In this document: positions 27,366-41,400 of the stretch, one piece after another
Position numbering within the stretch: the stretch's first letter is position 1
How the letters are laid out: every line of letters begins with the position of its first letter
Assembly: GCA_035222895.1 (NCBI GenBank)
Contig: JAVYIG010006381.1
Location: 1-64,000, forward strand
Length of the DNA: 64,000 bases
Source: Strongylocentrotus droebachiensis
Taxonomy: Eukaryota; Echinodermata; Echinoidea; Camarodonta; Strongylocentrotidae
Direction: 5' to 3'
Notes under the pieces: model-generated
Database searches by the model: none
What the model was told of the DNA's origin: nothing
Seen by the model: only the letters and a program-made list of their open reading frames with translations
Made by a program: the position numbers and the translations under genes

Positions 27366-28979
27366 GGTTTTGACTTTTCCAAAGTCTACGATGGTGTTCT
27401 TCCTCTTTAACTTTTTTTCTTCAAAATGATACAGCAATATTTCACAAGTTGTTTCAAATAGCGATGTTAATGTCTCGGTTTAAATGCGCAGTCGATTCTT
27501 GTATTGAATTTGAAATATCTTTCATATTGGGCCCCGAGTATTATAATTATGACCTCTTTCCACGCAAGACACCGGACTGGATTCATTTTGTGAGTTCATG
27601 ACCTGAATACCGGCGTCCTTCTTTTTGCAAAGGGCTCATGCCGACCCCGCATTTTTGTCCTTCTTCCTCGGCATCCTCTTTCCGATTCGCTCCCCATCCG
27701 TCACCCTAAAAATGCCTTTATTACTATTTAAAATGAAGCGATCTTTTTGATGATGGCAAGCAATCATACCATGAAAGTGCCTTGAGAGGTGTTCAATATC
27801 ACCCTCCTTAGTCATCGTAGCAACCTAAGTATTCCTCGAAAATTGGTCGGAACCTTGCCTTAGATCGAGATGCGGCATCTCGTTTGGAAATAGACGGATA
27901 TGGAGATGAGAGTGAAGAAAACAAGCCTCACGGTTGCTTTATTTGCATCACGCTGTAAAATTTCTCCGTCGCGACGAAAAGGAAAATGTTCTAGGTTGAT
28001 TTTTTTTCTCTCGCTGGAACTGAGAACGTTCTGCAGAGTTTTGCTTAGGACGTGTGTAATAACATGTGTATAGAGGGAGACGGGGATTATGAAGGAGGAG
28101 GGGGGGGGGCTTATTCTTGTTCCGTATTCATGATATTCTTGTTGTATTCTTATTTCATTCGATGCAGTTTGAAGAGCTCATTTTGAAACTTTACCTCATA
28201 ATTCCCATCCTTTTCCACTGTGTCTGGGTATTTCAAACTACAAGTAGTTCATTATTCGCCACGTGTTTCAGAATATATTATGTCAACGTTTATGACAAGG
28301 GTTTTCAATTCCACTTCATGTGAATTCGTCATCTTCTTCTCCTTTTCCTTCTTGTTTTTCTTCATGTTTTCTCCTCCTCCTCCTTCCTGTTCTTCTTCTT
28401 CTGCCTGTCTTCGCCTTACTAAAAGTGCAAGGGTCAAATGCTATTCAGATCACCCGTATACCAATGCATCTATACGACGTATTCCTCTGTCAGCCTATTG
28501 GCGTTTTTCTTTTCTCTTGTTGGTGTCTTACGAGCTGTGCATGCGAATCGTTTTCTGCCGATAGTTCCACCGCACCAACGGCTAAGCGACGCCAAGCGTG
28601 TACAAATAGCATGCGACATCACGCCTCGTCTTTGGCTACCAAAAAATGTATCAAGTTGCGTGCACGCACCGCCAACCCAAGGCCGTGGCGTTGTGGTAGG
28701 GAAAAAAGGGAGATATTATACGCGGCGCCATAGTTAGCCTCCACGCAAGGCGCACTGATTAATTTCGCATATTTACGGTCGATTATTCAGCCCCGGTTGA
28801 TGGCTTTTCGGCTTTTCATATCGAGTGGTTTTGGAATTCATAATTTGTTATGACATGGCTTGGTATTCTGTTAGAATTATGCTGCTTAAATATAACCCTA
28901 ATTAGCTTTGAAGTGCCTACTGTAAACAAAATTGTTATCTCTTTAAAACAAACGTGTCTCCTATTCATTCATTCTCTTC

Positions 28980-30500
28980 CCCCATTGACATAATGTGTAT
29001 ATATCTTGTTTCCTCTCCTCTTATCTCTTCTTCCTGTCTCTTTCTTCTCTCTTTCTCTCTCTATTTCTCTCTCTCTTCATCTCTCTCTCTTCATCTCTCT
29101 CTCTTTCTCTCTCGCCTCTCTTTCCTCTCTCTCACTCTGACTCTTTCTCTCGCGATCTCTTTCTCTTTCAAACCCCGTGCCATGCATTTAAAAGAGGTCG
29201 CAACAATTGCCTGTCGGGTTGTATACGGATACTCGTTCTATAATTGCAGTCCACGCTAATTGATCAAATCCGAATGTAGGTTAAAGATTCCCTCCTACTT
29301 AAGCGAAAATAACTCTAACTTTAATCTTTTTTTCTCCCGAAGATGATGCTGTTTCTCTTTCAAAGTCCACTTTAATTCCTTTATCTCCTTGTTTACTCAC
29401 TTCTGTAATAGTTTGGTCTATTAAACTTGTTTTTCAATTCGATAATTTGCCCCTCTCTCTCTCTCTCTTTCCCCCGTTATCTGTTTCATGTCTGTCTCTC
29501 TAAAACTCAGTCTCTTCCTCTGTAACTATTTCAAAGACTGTGTCACTCTGTCTTTCCCTCTCTTTCTCTTCTTGCTCGCTACGTCTCGTTTTCACGTTTC
29601 CCTGTTATTCCATCGTTAGCCGTAATTCATTATTGCCAGATTTTTGTGAGATTTCACTCAACCACTATCATTTTTAATCGGATACTGTATCACGACCTTC
29701 ACGTCACGCCCACGTGCTTTTCTTTTTAGATCTCTTTCTCTCTCCTTCCCTTTCCCTCTCTCTCTTCCTCTCTCTCTCTCTCTCTCTCTGTCTCTTTACC
29801 CTTCTTCCTCCATCACCCTTGCTCTATTTCTTTTCTCTCTTTTAAAGTTAAACATATTCCTCTTTCTCTGTTTCTCTGTTTCCTCTCTCTGTCCAACCAT
29901 CTTCTCTCTCTCCATCCACCCCCTCTCTCTCTCTCTCTCCCTCTATCCCTCTCTCTCTCTCTCAGCTTTTCTCCTATTACATTTTCCCATCCCTCTCTTT
30001 GACTAATGAGACCAGCAAGGCTTATATTCCGCTCTGCTCTCCATTTCTTTACCATATTTTTTCGTAAGCGGTCGAAATTGTAGCGAATCCGTTCCATTAA
30101 ATTCCTGTCGCCACCGCTGCTACATCGGCGCTCTTCTTTCTCCTAAAACCCCCGGACATCAAAGAGATAACGCGAATTGATGATGCTCGTAATCTGCTGT
30201 TCTGTTTCCATAGCAACGCATCTTGCTGGATTTCGCAGCGGAGACCTCCTTTCTATTATCTTTTCGCTTTCTTCCCAGCGGAATTATTCACTCATCGCCG
30301 CACTCTCGTCTCCAAAGTTTTGCGTTAAGTCATGTTGCCCTCCTTTCTATTTTTCCTTTCCCTAAAAATTACCTCACTCTCTTATTCATTCTATCTCTCT
30401 CTCTCTCTCTCTCTCCCTCCCTCCTCTCTCTCCTCTCTCTCCTTCCTATCTCACCCCCCCCCCCCCCCATCTCTCTTTCTCTCTCTCTATTTCTCTCTTT
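28980..30500. repeat. Long polypyrimidine region
   Basis: Imperfect CT/CTTT tracts at 29035-29165, 29450-29575, 29730-29965 and 30389-30500, with a C-run near 30453-30468. Stop-poor low-complexity frames arise here but none looks coding. Confidence 0.85.
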
Positions 30501-31806
30501 CTGTATTTTGATGAATTATTCGCCGCTATTATTGATCACAGAAACCACACAATTTAAGCATATCAAATTGATTAGATTGATAAAGAAACGAATTAATCAC
30601 GTGTGTAAATTCGTGTTTGTAATAGCAACTATGCTTTACATGACACCGGCAACTCTGCGAGAAAGTCTAATTAATAAGCCCACGTATTTTAATGTCATTA
30701 CACGCTCCACATCGTCTTCGGATAGACCTACATTTTGGTATGTACAATGTAACGTAAAATGTGGTTTTAAATGCGTACGAAAATTAATGACGCATTCTCC
30801 GTAGAAAAAAAAATCTATTCTGATTCTTCGTTGTCCTTTCCCCTCAAATTATAAAGGGGTGAAAAGAAAAATACGTCAACATTTGTAAGCGCGCTAGGAA
30901 ACTAGAAATAGCATCGCCAATTCCCCTCTTTTATTGTGTCTGCATTTAGCTTCAGAATTACGAAGTACGTTTATTTTCCCTCTCCGGTCGATATGAAAGC
31001 TGTAGATCTCCTCTGTGGTCAGTTTGATAAGAGATTCGATTTGGTTTATGTAATTTGTCTTTGTTCTGAATAAATTCCATATTTATTTTCGATGCACATT
31101 ACACATTTACAAAACCTTGCACAGAAGGTATGGCATCGAAAATAAATGTGTGCAGAAAATGGTTGTTATAAGCGAAAACTATTCAAATGTGACTCCCTAA
31201 AGTTTGAATGAAATTCTGTTAGTTTAACCATTGACCCTATGAAAATCTCATATTTCGTCACTCCTCTAAATGTCAATAAAACATCTCAAATCGTTCTAAT
31301 TCTGATTTTGATAGTCTAGTATTGGGGGATTATAAAGGGATTAAAGGTAGGTGGGTGTAGGCGTGCACAAATTAGGACGAACGGACAGATAAAGCTTAAC
31401 AGATTAAGAACAAGAATTAGAAGGGGAAAGGGGGGAGTGCAGAAGTTGAAGATGAAGAAGGAAAAGAAAGCAGGAAGATGAATACGAAAGAGAAGATGAT
31501 GATGCGGAAGAGGAGGAGGAAGAAAAAGATGGGAATAAGGATGACCTTTCTGGCATCCGTGGGGCGTGAAATTTTCTCTTTCGCTCGTGTCTGCTAATTT
31601 TGAAGGCAGTCAAAACCCCGAATGACATTTTCCCCGAACTGCAGCGTTACTGTTGCGCGCGTTTCTACCGATCCGTGCCCTTCAGAATATGAAATGCATC
31701 CCCCCTCATTAGCATCGCGTCCGGGGAGCAAATAAGTAAAAGTGGAGGAGTAGGATGAGGGAGAGAAAAGGAGAGGATGGGAGACGGAGAGAAGGGAGAG
31801 ATGGAT

Positions 31807-31807
<1 letters not shown>

Positions 31808-31843
<36 letters not shown>

Positions 31844-31850
31844 GAGGGGC
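31808..31850. repeat. (GA)n microsatellite
   Basis: Near-perfect GA run within a purine-rich stretch. Confidence 0.85.
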
Positions 31851-33860
31851 GGCGCAATACCGCGATACCGCTATTTCACTAATGAATATGGATTCGCACT
31901 TTCTCTGCTTTTGCTTTAATTATTCCATTAATATATATAAAGAGTTGAAAGCATTTACCGTGAACTGGAACGCCAAAGATATTTTTGGGGAGGAAAATGA
32001 AAAAAAATAGTCGTCCTTTTAACATAAAAGATTAGTGCTGCCCATACTTGTGTGTAGTGACCGGTAGTGACACACACAAGCACACACGCACGCACGCACA
32101 TTTAGCTTCCACATCCCTCTCTTTCTCACCGCATCTCCTTGTGAATGAAATCCCCCCCCCCCCCCATCTCTCTCTTCCTCTCATTATTTTGTACATCTCC
32201 CCTCTCCTTCGCTCTCTGCACTTCTCCCTCGTTTTTATCCCTTCTCTCCTTTCCATAATCTAATACTCTAAAAGGGGAAACCAAGATGATATTTTATACA
32301 TGAACTCACGCGACGGGTTTTCTATCTTCTCCTTCGCGTATAACCCGCCCCTCTCCTCAATTACTTCCCCTATGCGACGACCATCGATTATTTAAGCGAT
32401 TTAGATCAACGTGACTGCGAACCTACCGCGAGCACGGACCCACCAGCTCTCGTCGTTCTACGCGAGCGAAATGTGAAGAAGTGTAGCAAGTACATAAAGA
32501 TTGCGAGTAATAGGGGGGGCGGGTTTACCTGAAGCTTACGAAAAAAATGCACCCACCGCGTTTTCATTCTTGACTTTTACTTCAAGAAAAATCACGATGA
32601 ATAATTTACTTCTAACACCTGTTTTTATAAAAGACAACTTGAACCATATCACATGCCAAGTACTGTTGTTTTCTATAGTTGTGTTTTGATTGGGGGGAAA
32701 TAAAGGTGAAAGGTTTAATACTAAATCAATTTTGAACTTCTACATACATACAATTACAAAATGTAGTTATCTTTCATAGTTAGGTATAGGTATATTGTTA
32801 TTCATGACTTAGATTACTATAATCCACAATACAACTCCCCCCACCACATCCCCCGCCAGATCCCCCCCCCCCTCTCTCTCTCCCCTTCCCTTCTCCCCTT
32901 CTCTCTTTCTCTTTCTCTCTCTCGCATTCTCTCTCTCCATCTCCCCCTCTCTTGATGTAAATGCACCGCGGGCTCAACTGTATATACATACTATTGTGTT
33001 TTTTAATTTAGCTTCATAAATGATGTTGCCCCCACTCCTCCCCCCCCCCCACCCCCTCCCCCTAGAGGAACGACGCGACTGTGCGATGTGAGCACAATAA
33101 AAACAGTAATTTATTAACAAAAACTTAATTTTAGTCACGAATCTAATTAATATTTGAGTAGGATATTCGACATAACGACATGACTTTTTAAAGGCTGCGA
33201 CGAAAGATACTTCATACCCTCGTACACCCCTTAAATTCTTTGATCGTCTTCGCCCAGCTTACGACGTGCTCGGTTTGTTTCGCCCTCGGTCGTATTTCTT
33301 TTCATCGCTTCCCTCGTGCGTGACAACCCGATCTCTCTTCGTCGTTTGCTCGCTAAGCTTTGCGCATCGCTTGTCATAGAATATGCCATTATAACTCAGC
33401 CGACTGACATCGATTCCTTCGGTCTGTTTTTGCCCTATTTCTCCTCCGGGCCCCCCTAAAAACATTTACCCCCCCCCCCTCTTTACCCCTCTCCTCCCCT
33501 ATATTTCGTCCTTTCTATATATATGTTTTATTTTCCAGACGTTGTGTAAAACAGCCTCTGAGGAACTAATACTTCAACAGGCTCTGCCTCTTTTCTCGTG
33601 CCATTAATAGTGTCTTGTTTCATTGTATATTTGTTTGTAATATTTTCATTTTATTATGTTTTGCATGAGATATAAAATCATTTGAATTTTCTATTACGAA
33701 AGGCTAATTATGTAGGTCATGACAAATAAAGATGTATTATACGTTTTGGGAATGCTGTAAAACGTATTTTATATTAAATGCACCGCTCACAGATAATGAT
33801 GCATGGGACTACAGACGCATGATGGCGTCAAAACTTGTTCATATTCTTTATTAAATAAAC

Positions 33861-33882
33861 TATATATATATATATATATATA
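33861..33882. repeat. (TA)11 microsatellite
   Basis: Perfect alternating TA of 22 bp. Confidence 0.9.
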
Positions 33883-36849
33883 GTCCAATCGCTAGGACAA
33901 CGACACTGCAAGATCAATCCTTTTCACGTGACATTGCTACTGTGATATTTTTCCACGAAGGAATTAAAAGGGAAATAAAAACTATCACAAATTATTATTC
34001 ATCTTCAACCGTACTTAAAATTAACGAGAAAGGCAATGTGCCTTTACATTTGTTTAAAAACCCTTCCATGCACATTCACATGCACGCCACGAAATGCGTT
34101 TGGGTGCAAGGCGTTCACAATGCGTTATTCAGGCACAGCGGAGCACCCCAATTACCGTGCGATCGACTCTCGTCCAGTAAACATCATTTGCATAAAATCA
34201 ACAATTGTGTACCGATCGATGCGAAAAAAAGTAAACGAATTTCGAAGGCAAATTCTTCATTAATGTAATGAATATCAGCAATCAAAGCTACTAAATCGAT
34301 TATTTAATAAATTTGCAAGACACTCATGTGTATGAAAAGAGTTATTGATGCACCGAAAATGTGAAATTTAAGGGATAATTTTGACGAAAAAAAACGAACA
34401 AAATGAGATACGAAATCACCGTAAAATTCACCATTTTTTCTAGAGCGCAAAAAAAATGCCTCGTATGACCAGGAAGCAAATTTAATAATCTCAATCCTTG
34501 TGAAATATCTCTTTTCATAGTTGCTTGATAGGGTCGTATCAGAGAAACACACACCCCAATGTCCGAATCTCATCGAACAAAAAATATCCTTCGTGTGCGC
34601 AAAATGTTATGACTAGTCCCATACATTCAAATGTGTGTTATGTCTAAACCTCGCGTGTGCGTTGGTTATACATGTCTTGCCGGCCGAATGCACACGTGCA
34701 CTCCAATGGCCCAGTATTTTAGGCAAGATGGATAGGTCTCTTCTTTTCAATAAATAATAAAACAAAATTAATAATGTATTGCTAGTACTTTGAAATAATG
34801 ATTTTATTTCATTGTGTACATGTTGGGTTTACATCTCAATAGTAGAAAGGGGTAACCGTTGAAAGTGACTGCGGTTTCCTGTTAAAATACATGTACATTT
34901 TCTGCTATAGCTATAGTTTGCGCAGGATTTTACACCACTAAAATTGTTTCTTTCTTATCATTACTTTGGATAAAGACAGTGCTAGTGTCGTTACCTGGCC
35001 CTACCTGGTAAGGATGAAACCGACGATGATTTTGTCGTACGAAATAAACAATTTTCAGTTAAATTTTGTACGACAGAATGGTCAGAATAAAATTGTAGAT
35101 GCTTTCACGATAACAACATGCAGACAGAGAAGTCATCAACTTCCTTGGTATAATCACAAGGAGTAACTTGAGCAAAATTTGTAAATTTTGTACAATAATC
35201 GCACAAAGTAGTTGATTTTATACGAATTTCCTGCGATCATCTCACGACAGTCCCCTGAAGGATGTGTGATTGTCGCAAGAAATTACACCAAGTGTTTTTG
35301 AATTGCCAGCGAGTACATGTTGAATGGTTCCTTTTTTTAATATTTATCAACACAAACATTGCAAAACAAGCCACGAAATCCCCCAAATTTTTGTTGTGAA
35401 CCTGTCATAGGTAAATCGCGACTAAGGAGTACGTGCTTCTCCCATAATTTTACCAAAACAATGCAAAAAATATTTGATATTCTGAATGGTTCTATTTTCA
35501 ATGCATCAATCCTATGAATATTAAATAAATATTTGAAACAAATATTGATCGATTACTTTTGTTATTATTTATCTGGGTTAATTACCCCCACCCCCTTCTT
35601 TATTTCTCCCCCCCCCCCACTTTCTTTCTATCGCCTTCTAATTTGTGAACTCGTACACACAATTCAAAGTCTGCAAACTGTCAATTAATTTTTCTTATTT
35701 TATTTGTTCCAAATACAAGTGAGTATTTTTTTAAACATTTATGTAGGCACAAACACACATATGTACTACATACATGTAGTAGGAAGTGTCCATTTAGCAC
35801 ATCTATTAGTACAATACATTACATTACTCGATCAGTACCTCTCGATCATGACAGGTATCTTTGGTTACTCAAAAAATAGCAATGAACTTACATTATAATG
35901 CAGTATACAAATATGTACAAGATTTATTTTTGTATCTGTGAATTGTATGGAGACAAATCACATTTGTGGTGGCAAGTAACCTTTTCCGCTACACATGTGA
36001 TATAAATCTGATTATCAATACAAGATTTAATACCCTTACCAAGAAACATAACCAAAACTTATATTGTAATTCCTCTATGTTGAAAGTATATAATTATTGC
36101 ATATCAAGCACTAGATTATATTCAAAGAAACGTTCTTTGGTGTGCTGCAGATGAAAACATAAAAAATATATATACAGAATTGTTAATCCTTGCTGTACTA
36201 ACACAATATCTTAGCTCGCATCTTTGCTCACTTGTTGACATGGAAAAGAAAAATAATGCACCTTTTAAAAAATCTCCATTAACAACTTGAGAAAACAAAT
36301 AATCATGAGACTTCAATCCTATAACAATATCATTGTAAGATATGTCTGAATGATGTGAGAAAGGACACTGCTTTCCTGGTTAAAAAAGCGAGAATCTGCG
36401 TCAGATTGTACAACCAATTCTGAGTTCTTTGCTATAGATTTGTATGGTCTTGAGCTGAAAGATTTTCAATGATGGATATCTTCATACTAAAGGGACATTT
36501 GTACAAATCTAACCCTATTTCATTCTTCTCTTACCATCAGCTCAACAACAGGGCAGAAGAGAAATGTGGAAGCTCAAAGTAATTTCCGTAGAGTTAGACA
36601 AAGTACATGCAGCACTTTAACAGTAAAATTAGTATGTAATCTCCAATCCATGGAAATAATTAAAGCCTGATAAGATGAATATATGAAATCTCATGTGCAA
36701 TATTATACGCATCATCTCAGAACTTGTCATGAAAACCGGATACATTCGTTATCTAGTCATCTAGACATAATACTTTTGCATTATACATCTTAACAGAGAT
36801 TTTTTTACTTTCGCCATTTACATCACATTTTAACAAATACATCTATGTT

Positions 36850-36932
36850 CAGGAAAGCACTGATTAGAACATAATAACTTATCTACGAACAGGAAAGCAC
36901 TGATGACAAACATAATAACTTGTCTTTGATAG
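36850..36932. repeat. Two-copy tandem repeat, 40-bp period
   Basis: caggaaagcactgat begins at 36850 and 36890, each followed by a version of acataataactt. Confidence 0.75.
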
Positions 36933-37221
36933 AAGTTCAAACTCTGAAACCTGAGGCATGATCTCTTAATACTTTTAAATCGTATCTTTGGTACATGCAG
37001 TATTTACAAAATGTTACTAGTACTACTTTAGAGATAAATTTGAGTTTTGGTAAAAATCTAAAAAAAATCACAGAATCTAACGAAACTTACACTGAATGTT
37101 CAAGATTACAAATAAATGTCATGTGCCAAACAATTTTGGAAGAAATGTATACTGGCTGAGTACGGTAGTGAGCATAGAAAGATAAGGAAATCAAGGTAGT
37201 ACTAGCTCCGACACCATGTGT

Positions 37222-37418
37222 GTTGTCCCATATACATCTTTCTGTGTAAGTGATTGTTACTTTACCAAGACTTGGCCAAATTTATGATGATTTTGATGAC
37301 TCCAGAACCTTGCATTACACACCAATACTTACATGCTATATGATCAACTTTTCTGTTCCATTCCAAACCTTTTCTTTCACAATGCAATCGCATTACCAGA
37401 ACTCACTTTTATCTTTAA
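37222..37418 (-). mobile_element. Type A MITE fragment in the 3' flank of the large gene
   Basis: Contains tcccatatacatctttctgt, caagacttggccaaattt and caatgcaatcgcattaccag in the order of the reverse copies, ending at a TTAA. The half with the other terminus is missing. Confidence 0.7.
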
Positions 37419-38120
37419 CTGTATTGTATTGTTCTCCTCTTGTTTACTCTATACATTATCACTTTTCTCACAATATAATATTTATATACTTTATCTAATA
37501 TAAATTAGATGCTTTTGGCTCCTAATTATGATATTTGCTTTAACTGATACTAAGAAACTACATTTGAAGCATGAACTTTGGTGCTATTATTTGACAAAAA
37601 ACGATTGAGGCTAAAATAAAATGGTATAGGTATTTGAAATGCATTATCTCTAGTAGAATGTCAGTTGAATGTAGCAACAACTATTGCACACTAAGCATCT
37701 CTCATAGTGAATGTGCTGCCATTTTTTTTTATCTTTATGAATAAATAAGTATATAATATCTGACTATGAATTATAAATGATATCAAGTAGTTGAACATTT
37801 GTGTAATTTGAACTCAACACATAACACATCTATACCATTCTCAAAAACAGTAATCAACAAATAAGATTACATAATAAAATTCTCTTTGAAAGAAAGCCCA
37901 CTACTTGCTATTTCTTTAACACTAAAATCACACACATAGAATCAAACATTGAAAGCATCAAAATCATATTGCAATTTCTGTAGTAAACCTGTGTGAATAA
38001 AATGCTCTATTGAGGATAAATTATGTTCGAAAATCCCTGTTGCAAATAACACACAAATCTAAAAGTGGCAATGACCTATCTTTGCTCATTTCAGGTAACA
38101 GTTCTTTTGCACTTAAATAA

Positions 38121-38126
38121 TTTATT
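38121..38126 (-). terminator. Candidate polyadenylation signal AATAAA
   Basis: First AATAAA hexamer on the minus strand after the stop at 38443, giving a 3' untranslated region of about 0.3 kb. Further copies lie beyond it, so a longer 3' region is also possible. Confidence 0.35.
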
Positions 38127-38442
38127 CAATGATATATTGCAATGCACAGAAATTTTGTACTGTAATAAACCAAAAATGCAGATATTGCTACTCTTTCACG
38201 GACACGTTTTGATATTGACTACAATTATCACTTTTCATGAAATATTCATGAATATTCATGAAATTATCCTTCAGCCCATTCACAGTTGCAGTTAACAAAA
38301 TCTCACAAATTGACAATGAGCTATCTGATTTAAGTTCCCATATTCCATCATATCTATCTTAACAAATCAACTTGGAGACATATGCAGGGAATCACTAAAT
38401 TGATGCAGCTACGTATGCAAAATATCAAGAACCATGAATATA

Positions 38443-41400
38443 TCAATCGTCGTCGTCATTATCCTCATCACTCACTTCACTACATGCGTCCTCCACCCAA
38501 GAGATACAATCGGCTTCCTCATCCGAAACCTCCTCCTCAACATTATTATCATTGTTTAAGGCTTCCATCAATGTCTCCTCCTGAACCTGGCCTACAATGT
38601 CTGCATCCTGTGATGTCGCACCATTCAGTGGGTTGCAGCAGTGCAAGCATTCACACCCAGGCCCGCAAGCCCTATTCTCCTTCATGCACCTGCACCTTTG
38701 GGTAGAACAACCGGTTCGGCACTTGCAGCCCTTCAAAATCCAGTCTACCTGGTTCTGAACAGTAGCCTCATTCTCAGCACTGTCCCAACAGATGGATATG
38801 TTATCCCCTTCTCTCTTGTATCCATGGTCTTCTAATGTGGGGTGTATGACCAAACTGACTGGAGCTTGGGCCCAGAGCTTATACACCCAAAGGCATCTCA
38901 GCCAGTGGCGATACAGGGCGTCGAGCGATGGAAGGATGCCCTCTTCTGAGTCAGCTCGCGACCAGGTAGCCTCGCGTACAAGGCCCAGGAATTTCTCATG
39001 ATGAGAAATGTCATCGATGTATTGGTCGCTTGCGACGCTCTTGTATAGCTCAAAAGGTGACTTCATTGGTTTGAACGAGGCAAAATTCTTCTTGAAGTAG
39101 ACAGCACCAACCAACCTGTAAAAGGCGAGCAGTGCTTCATCTTCATTTGTAGTTACATCTGCAAGACTTCCTCTCAGTTCACCCCCTGTTACAAACTTTG
39201 TAAACTGGTATAAGGCTGTGTAAAAGGATGTCTTTCCACATCCCACAAAAAAGGAAGTGTAATCACAGCCGCTGATGATATACACTAGCTGAAGAATCAA
39301 CGCTTGTGCTCCAATAGGAATTGAGTCCAAATCCGGATCTGAGTTTACTTTGACTATGAACTCATTCATGTCACAATAAGAGTGGTCTCGAACCTGCAAT
39401 GACAGTTGGACCACGATGTGCTTCTGGTGGAGATGCGAAACCATGAGGGGCAGGCCAACATGGTAGGTATCGGTGTCTGGCGAGTATATTTGTATGTTGC
39501 AGCAGGTGGTCTGTTGAGCGTGAAACCACACACGACTGTCACTCTCCTCGTGGTTGGAGCCGAAGATAGGGCACTCAACAATGGTGTGAGCATTGGCAAG
39601 GAAAGCTTTGTCTCTCATGTTGTGGTCCATACCTCCAGCTGTGACTAGAATCTGCGATGGGCCAAGATATCTCTGTACCTCATTAGGAATAGCTTCACTA
39701 AGAAAATTCACCAAGAGCCGCTTTTGCTTCCTATCACCAAGGAATTTTCTCCAGTTGTTTGGGAGAGTAGTGTCTGCGGTGATAATTGGAAAAGACTCTT
39801 CTGATTCTTCTATACGGTGCTCATCCCTGCGCTCCCGCTCCAGATCTTTTGGGCTGATACCATTACGATGGGGATCGTCAAATACAACATGAACTTCTTT
39901 GACACCTCGCCGTACATGGTACATGATGTAACTCGTAACAAGACTCCTTAGGTAATCGCCAAAAAGTTTGTGACAGGTAAGCGGCGTAGTATTGATCAGG
40001 AACATTCCTTCTAAGATTACGCAATCAGGTTTCCATCCCTTTGGAAGACATTCTAAGAAGACATCACTGTATCTTCGCTGGTACACATTTGTTGTGACAG
40101 CTTTACTTCCTTTGTACATTGTGCCGTCAGATTTTGAAATGGCCAGTGGTAGCTTTATGAACTGTCCAAGAACATCGATTGGCTTCCCCGTCTTCTTTGC
40201 GTATGCGATATGACGTCGCAAACACGCAGTGACGATTCGCTTTTGTTTCTCCTTCTGGTTGACCATGACTTTCTTTTTCTTTTTTGGCAAGAATGTACGG
40301 AGTGCATTGCGCCGTCTCGGTGCCTTGGTGCTTGGCACTTGCAGGATCCGTGAAGTAATGTATGAATCCATGTCCTTCTTTCCTGTATCATAGAAAGTGG
40401 ACAAATCATGCTGTTGCACATCGTCTGCAGGTACATCACTTAAAAGTGTAGTCAATACAGCGGTTCTGGGGTTTTCTAAGGCAAGGGGCGACCTTGAAAG
40501 GACATCAACATAAACCTTTACGGTCTCTTCCATATGTTTGTCATTGCGACCTGATCTGTAAGTGTCCCCTGATGGTAGAACTTGATTCCGCAACCTTTCT
40601 TGCCCCATTGCCCTGTACGGGAGATACAGGGCAAGCTTATCCATCAGCTGAGGATCGGGTTTATGGAGAGACATTTTGACATCTCTGTTGATGAGGGTTT
40701 CATGTGCTTCATCCAATGCTAGACATTGTCCTTCACGCCCCTTTAAGCTCACCACAAACCCTCCTTTCTCCAAGTGGTCGAGAATTGAAGGCGGCATTTG
40801 TAGGATGTCTGACAAGTGGCCAGGTATCAAACGAAGATACATCGGGCGATCAAATGCATGGAAGAGCGGTCCCATCATCTTCAATGCAGAAACTCGGAGG
40901 TGCCAATTGCCTGTACGAATGGCGTAGTACAGCAGCACATACGAGAGGGCATCTCGATGGATGAAATTGTGCCACATCCTGTATGTAGCATCTTCCTCGG
41001 CCTGCTTTCTAGTGAAGTCTGCAAATAGGTCAGGGTCTACTTCTTCCACGTTATACCTCCGCATGAAGGCCTGCAGCTGGGATTGGTACATTGCCTCCCA
41101 TGCAGAGAGCAGAAACCTGTGGGTCCGTTTGAAGTGGCCACATGATGCCAGAGAAGTCAGAGTTGCCCCTTTGTGGTTCTTCACAGCCAGCCCATGAAGA
41201 CCTGCATGCCAGTAGATCTTCATGAGCACAGGCTGTAGATTCTTCAAGATGTGCCAGTCTCCTGGAAACGGTATCAACCACTTCATGTCCTCCACATACT
41301 CCTGCTTGATTTTCACCAAGTGGCCGTAGGTCTTGGCATCCCCGACAACAATAAGATGCTCGATTCTTTTTCCTACTTCAAGGCTCTTGTGTAGATGTTG

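Larger units (their letters stand above)
20931..33899. other. Non-coding region rich in CT/GA tracts, no gene recognised
   Basis: Apart from the repeats and the type B MITE listed separately, this stretch shows poly-C/poly-A patches (23448-23520), a degenerate C-run repeat remnant near 25280-25500, and the inverted repeat at 31081-31147. Open frames up to about 190 codons show no known motif. Confidence 0.55.
33900..38120. other. AT-rich 3' flank of the large gene, no coding region seen
   Basis: The flank is AT-rich with many short open frames and no recognisable protein. It includes a partial type A MITE (37222-37418) and a 40-bp tandem duplication (36850-36932). It almost lacks the CT/GA runs that mark sequence to the left. 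Part may be a long 3' untranslated region. Confidence 0.5.

Noticed and set aside
28220..28737. Three overlapping plus-strand frames of 99-137 codons
   Set aside because: Several frames open at once with Ser/Phe/Leu-rich starts indicate stop-poor composition rather than coding.
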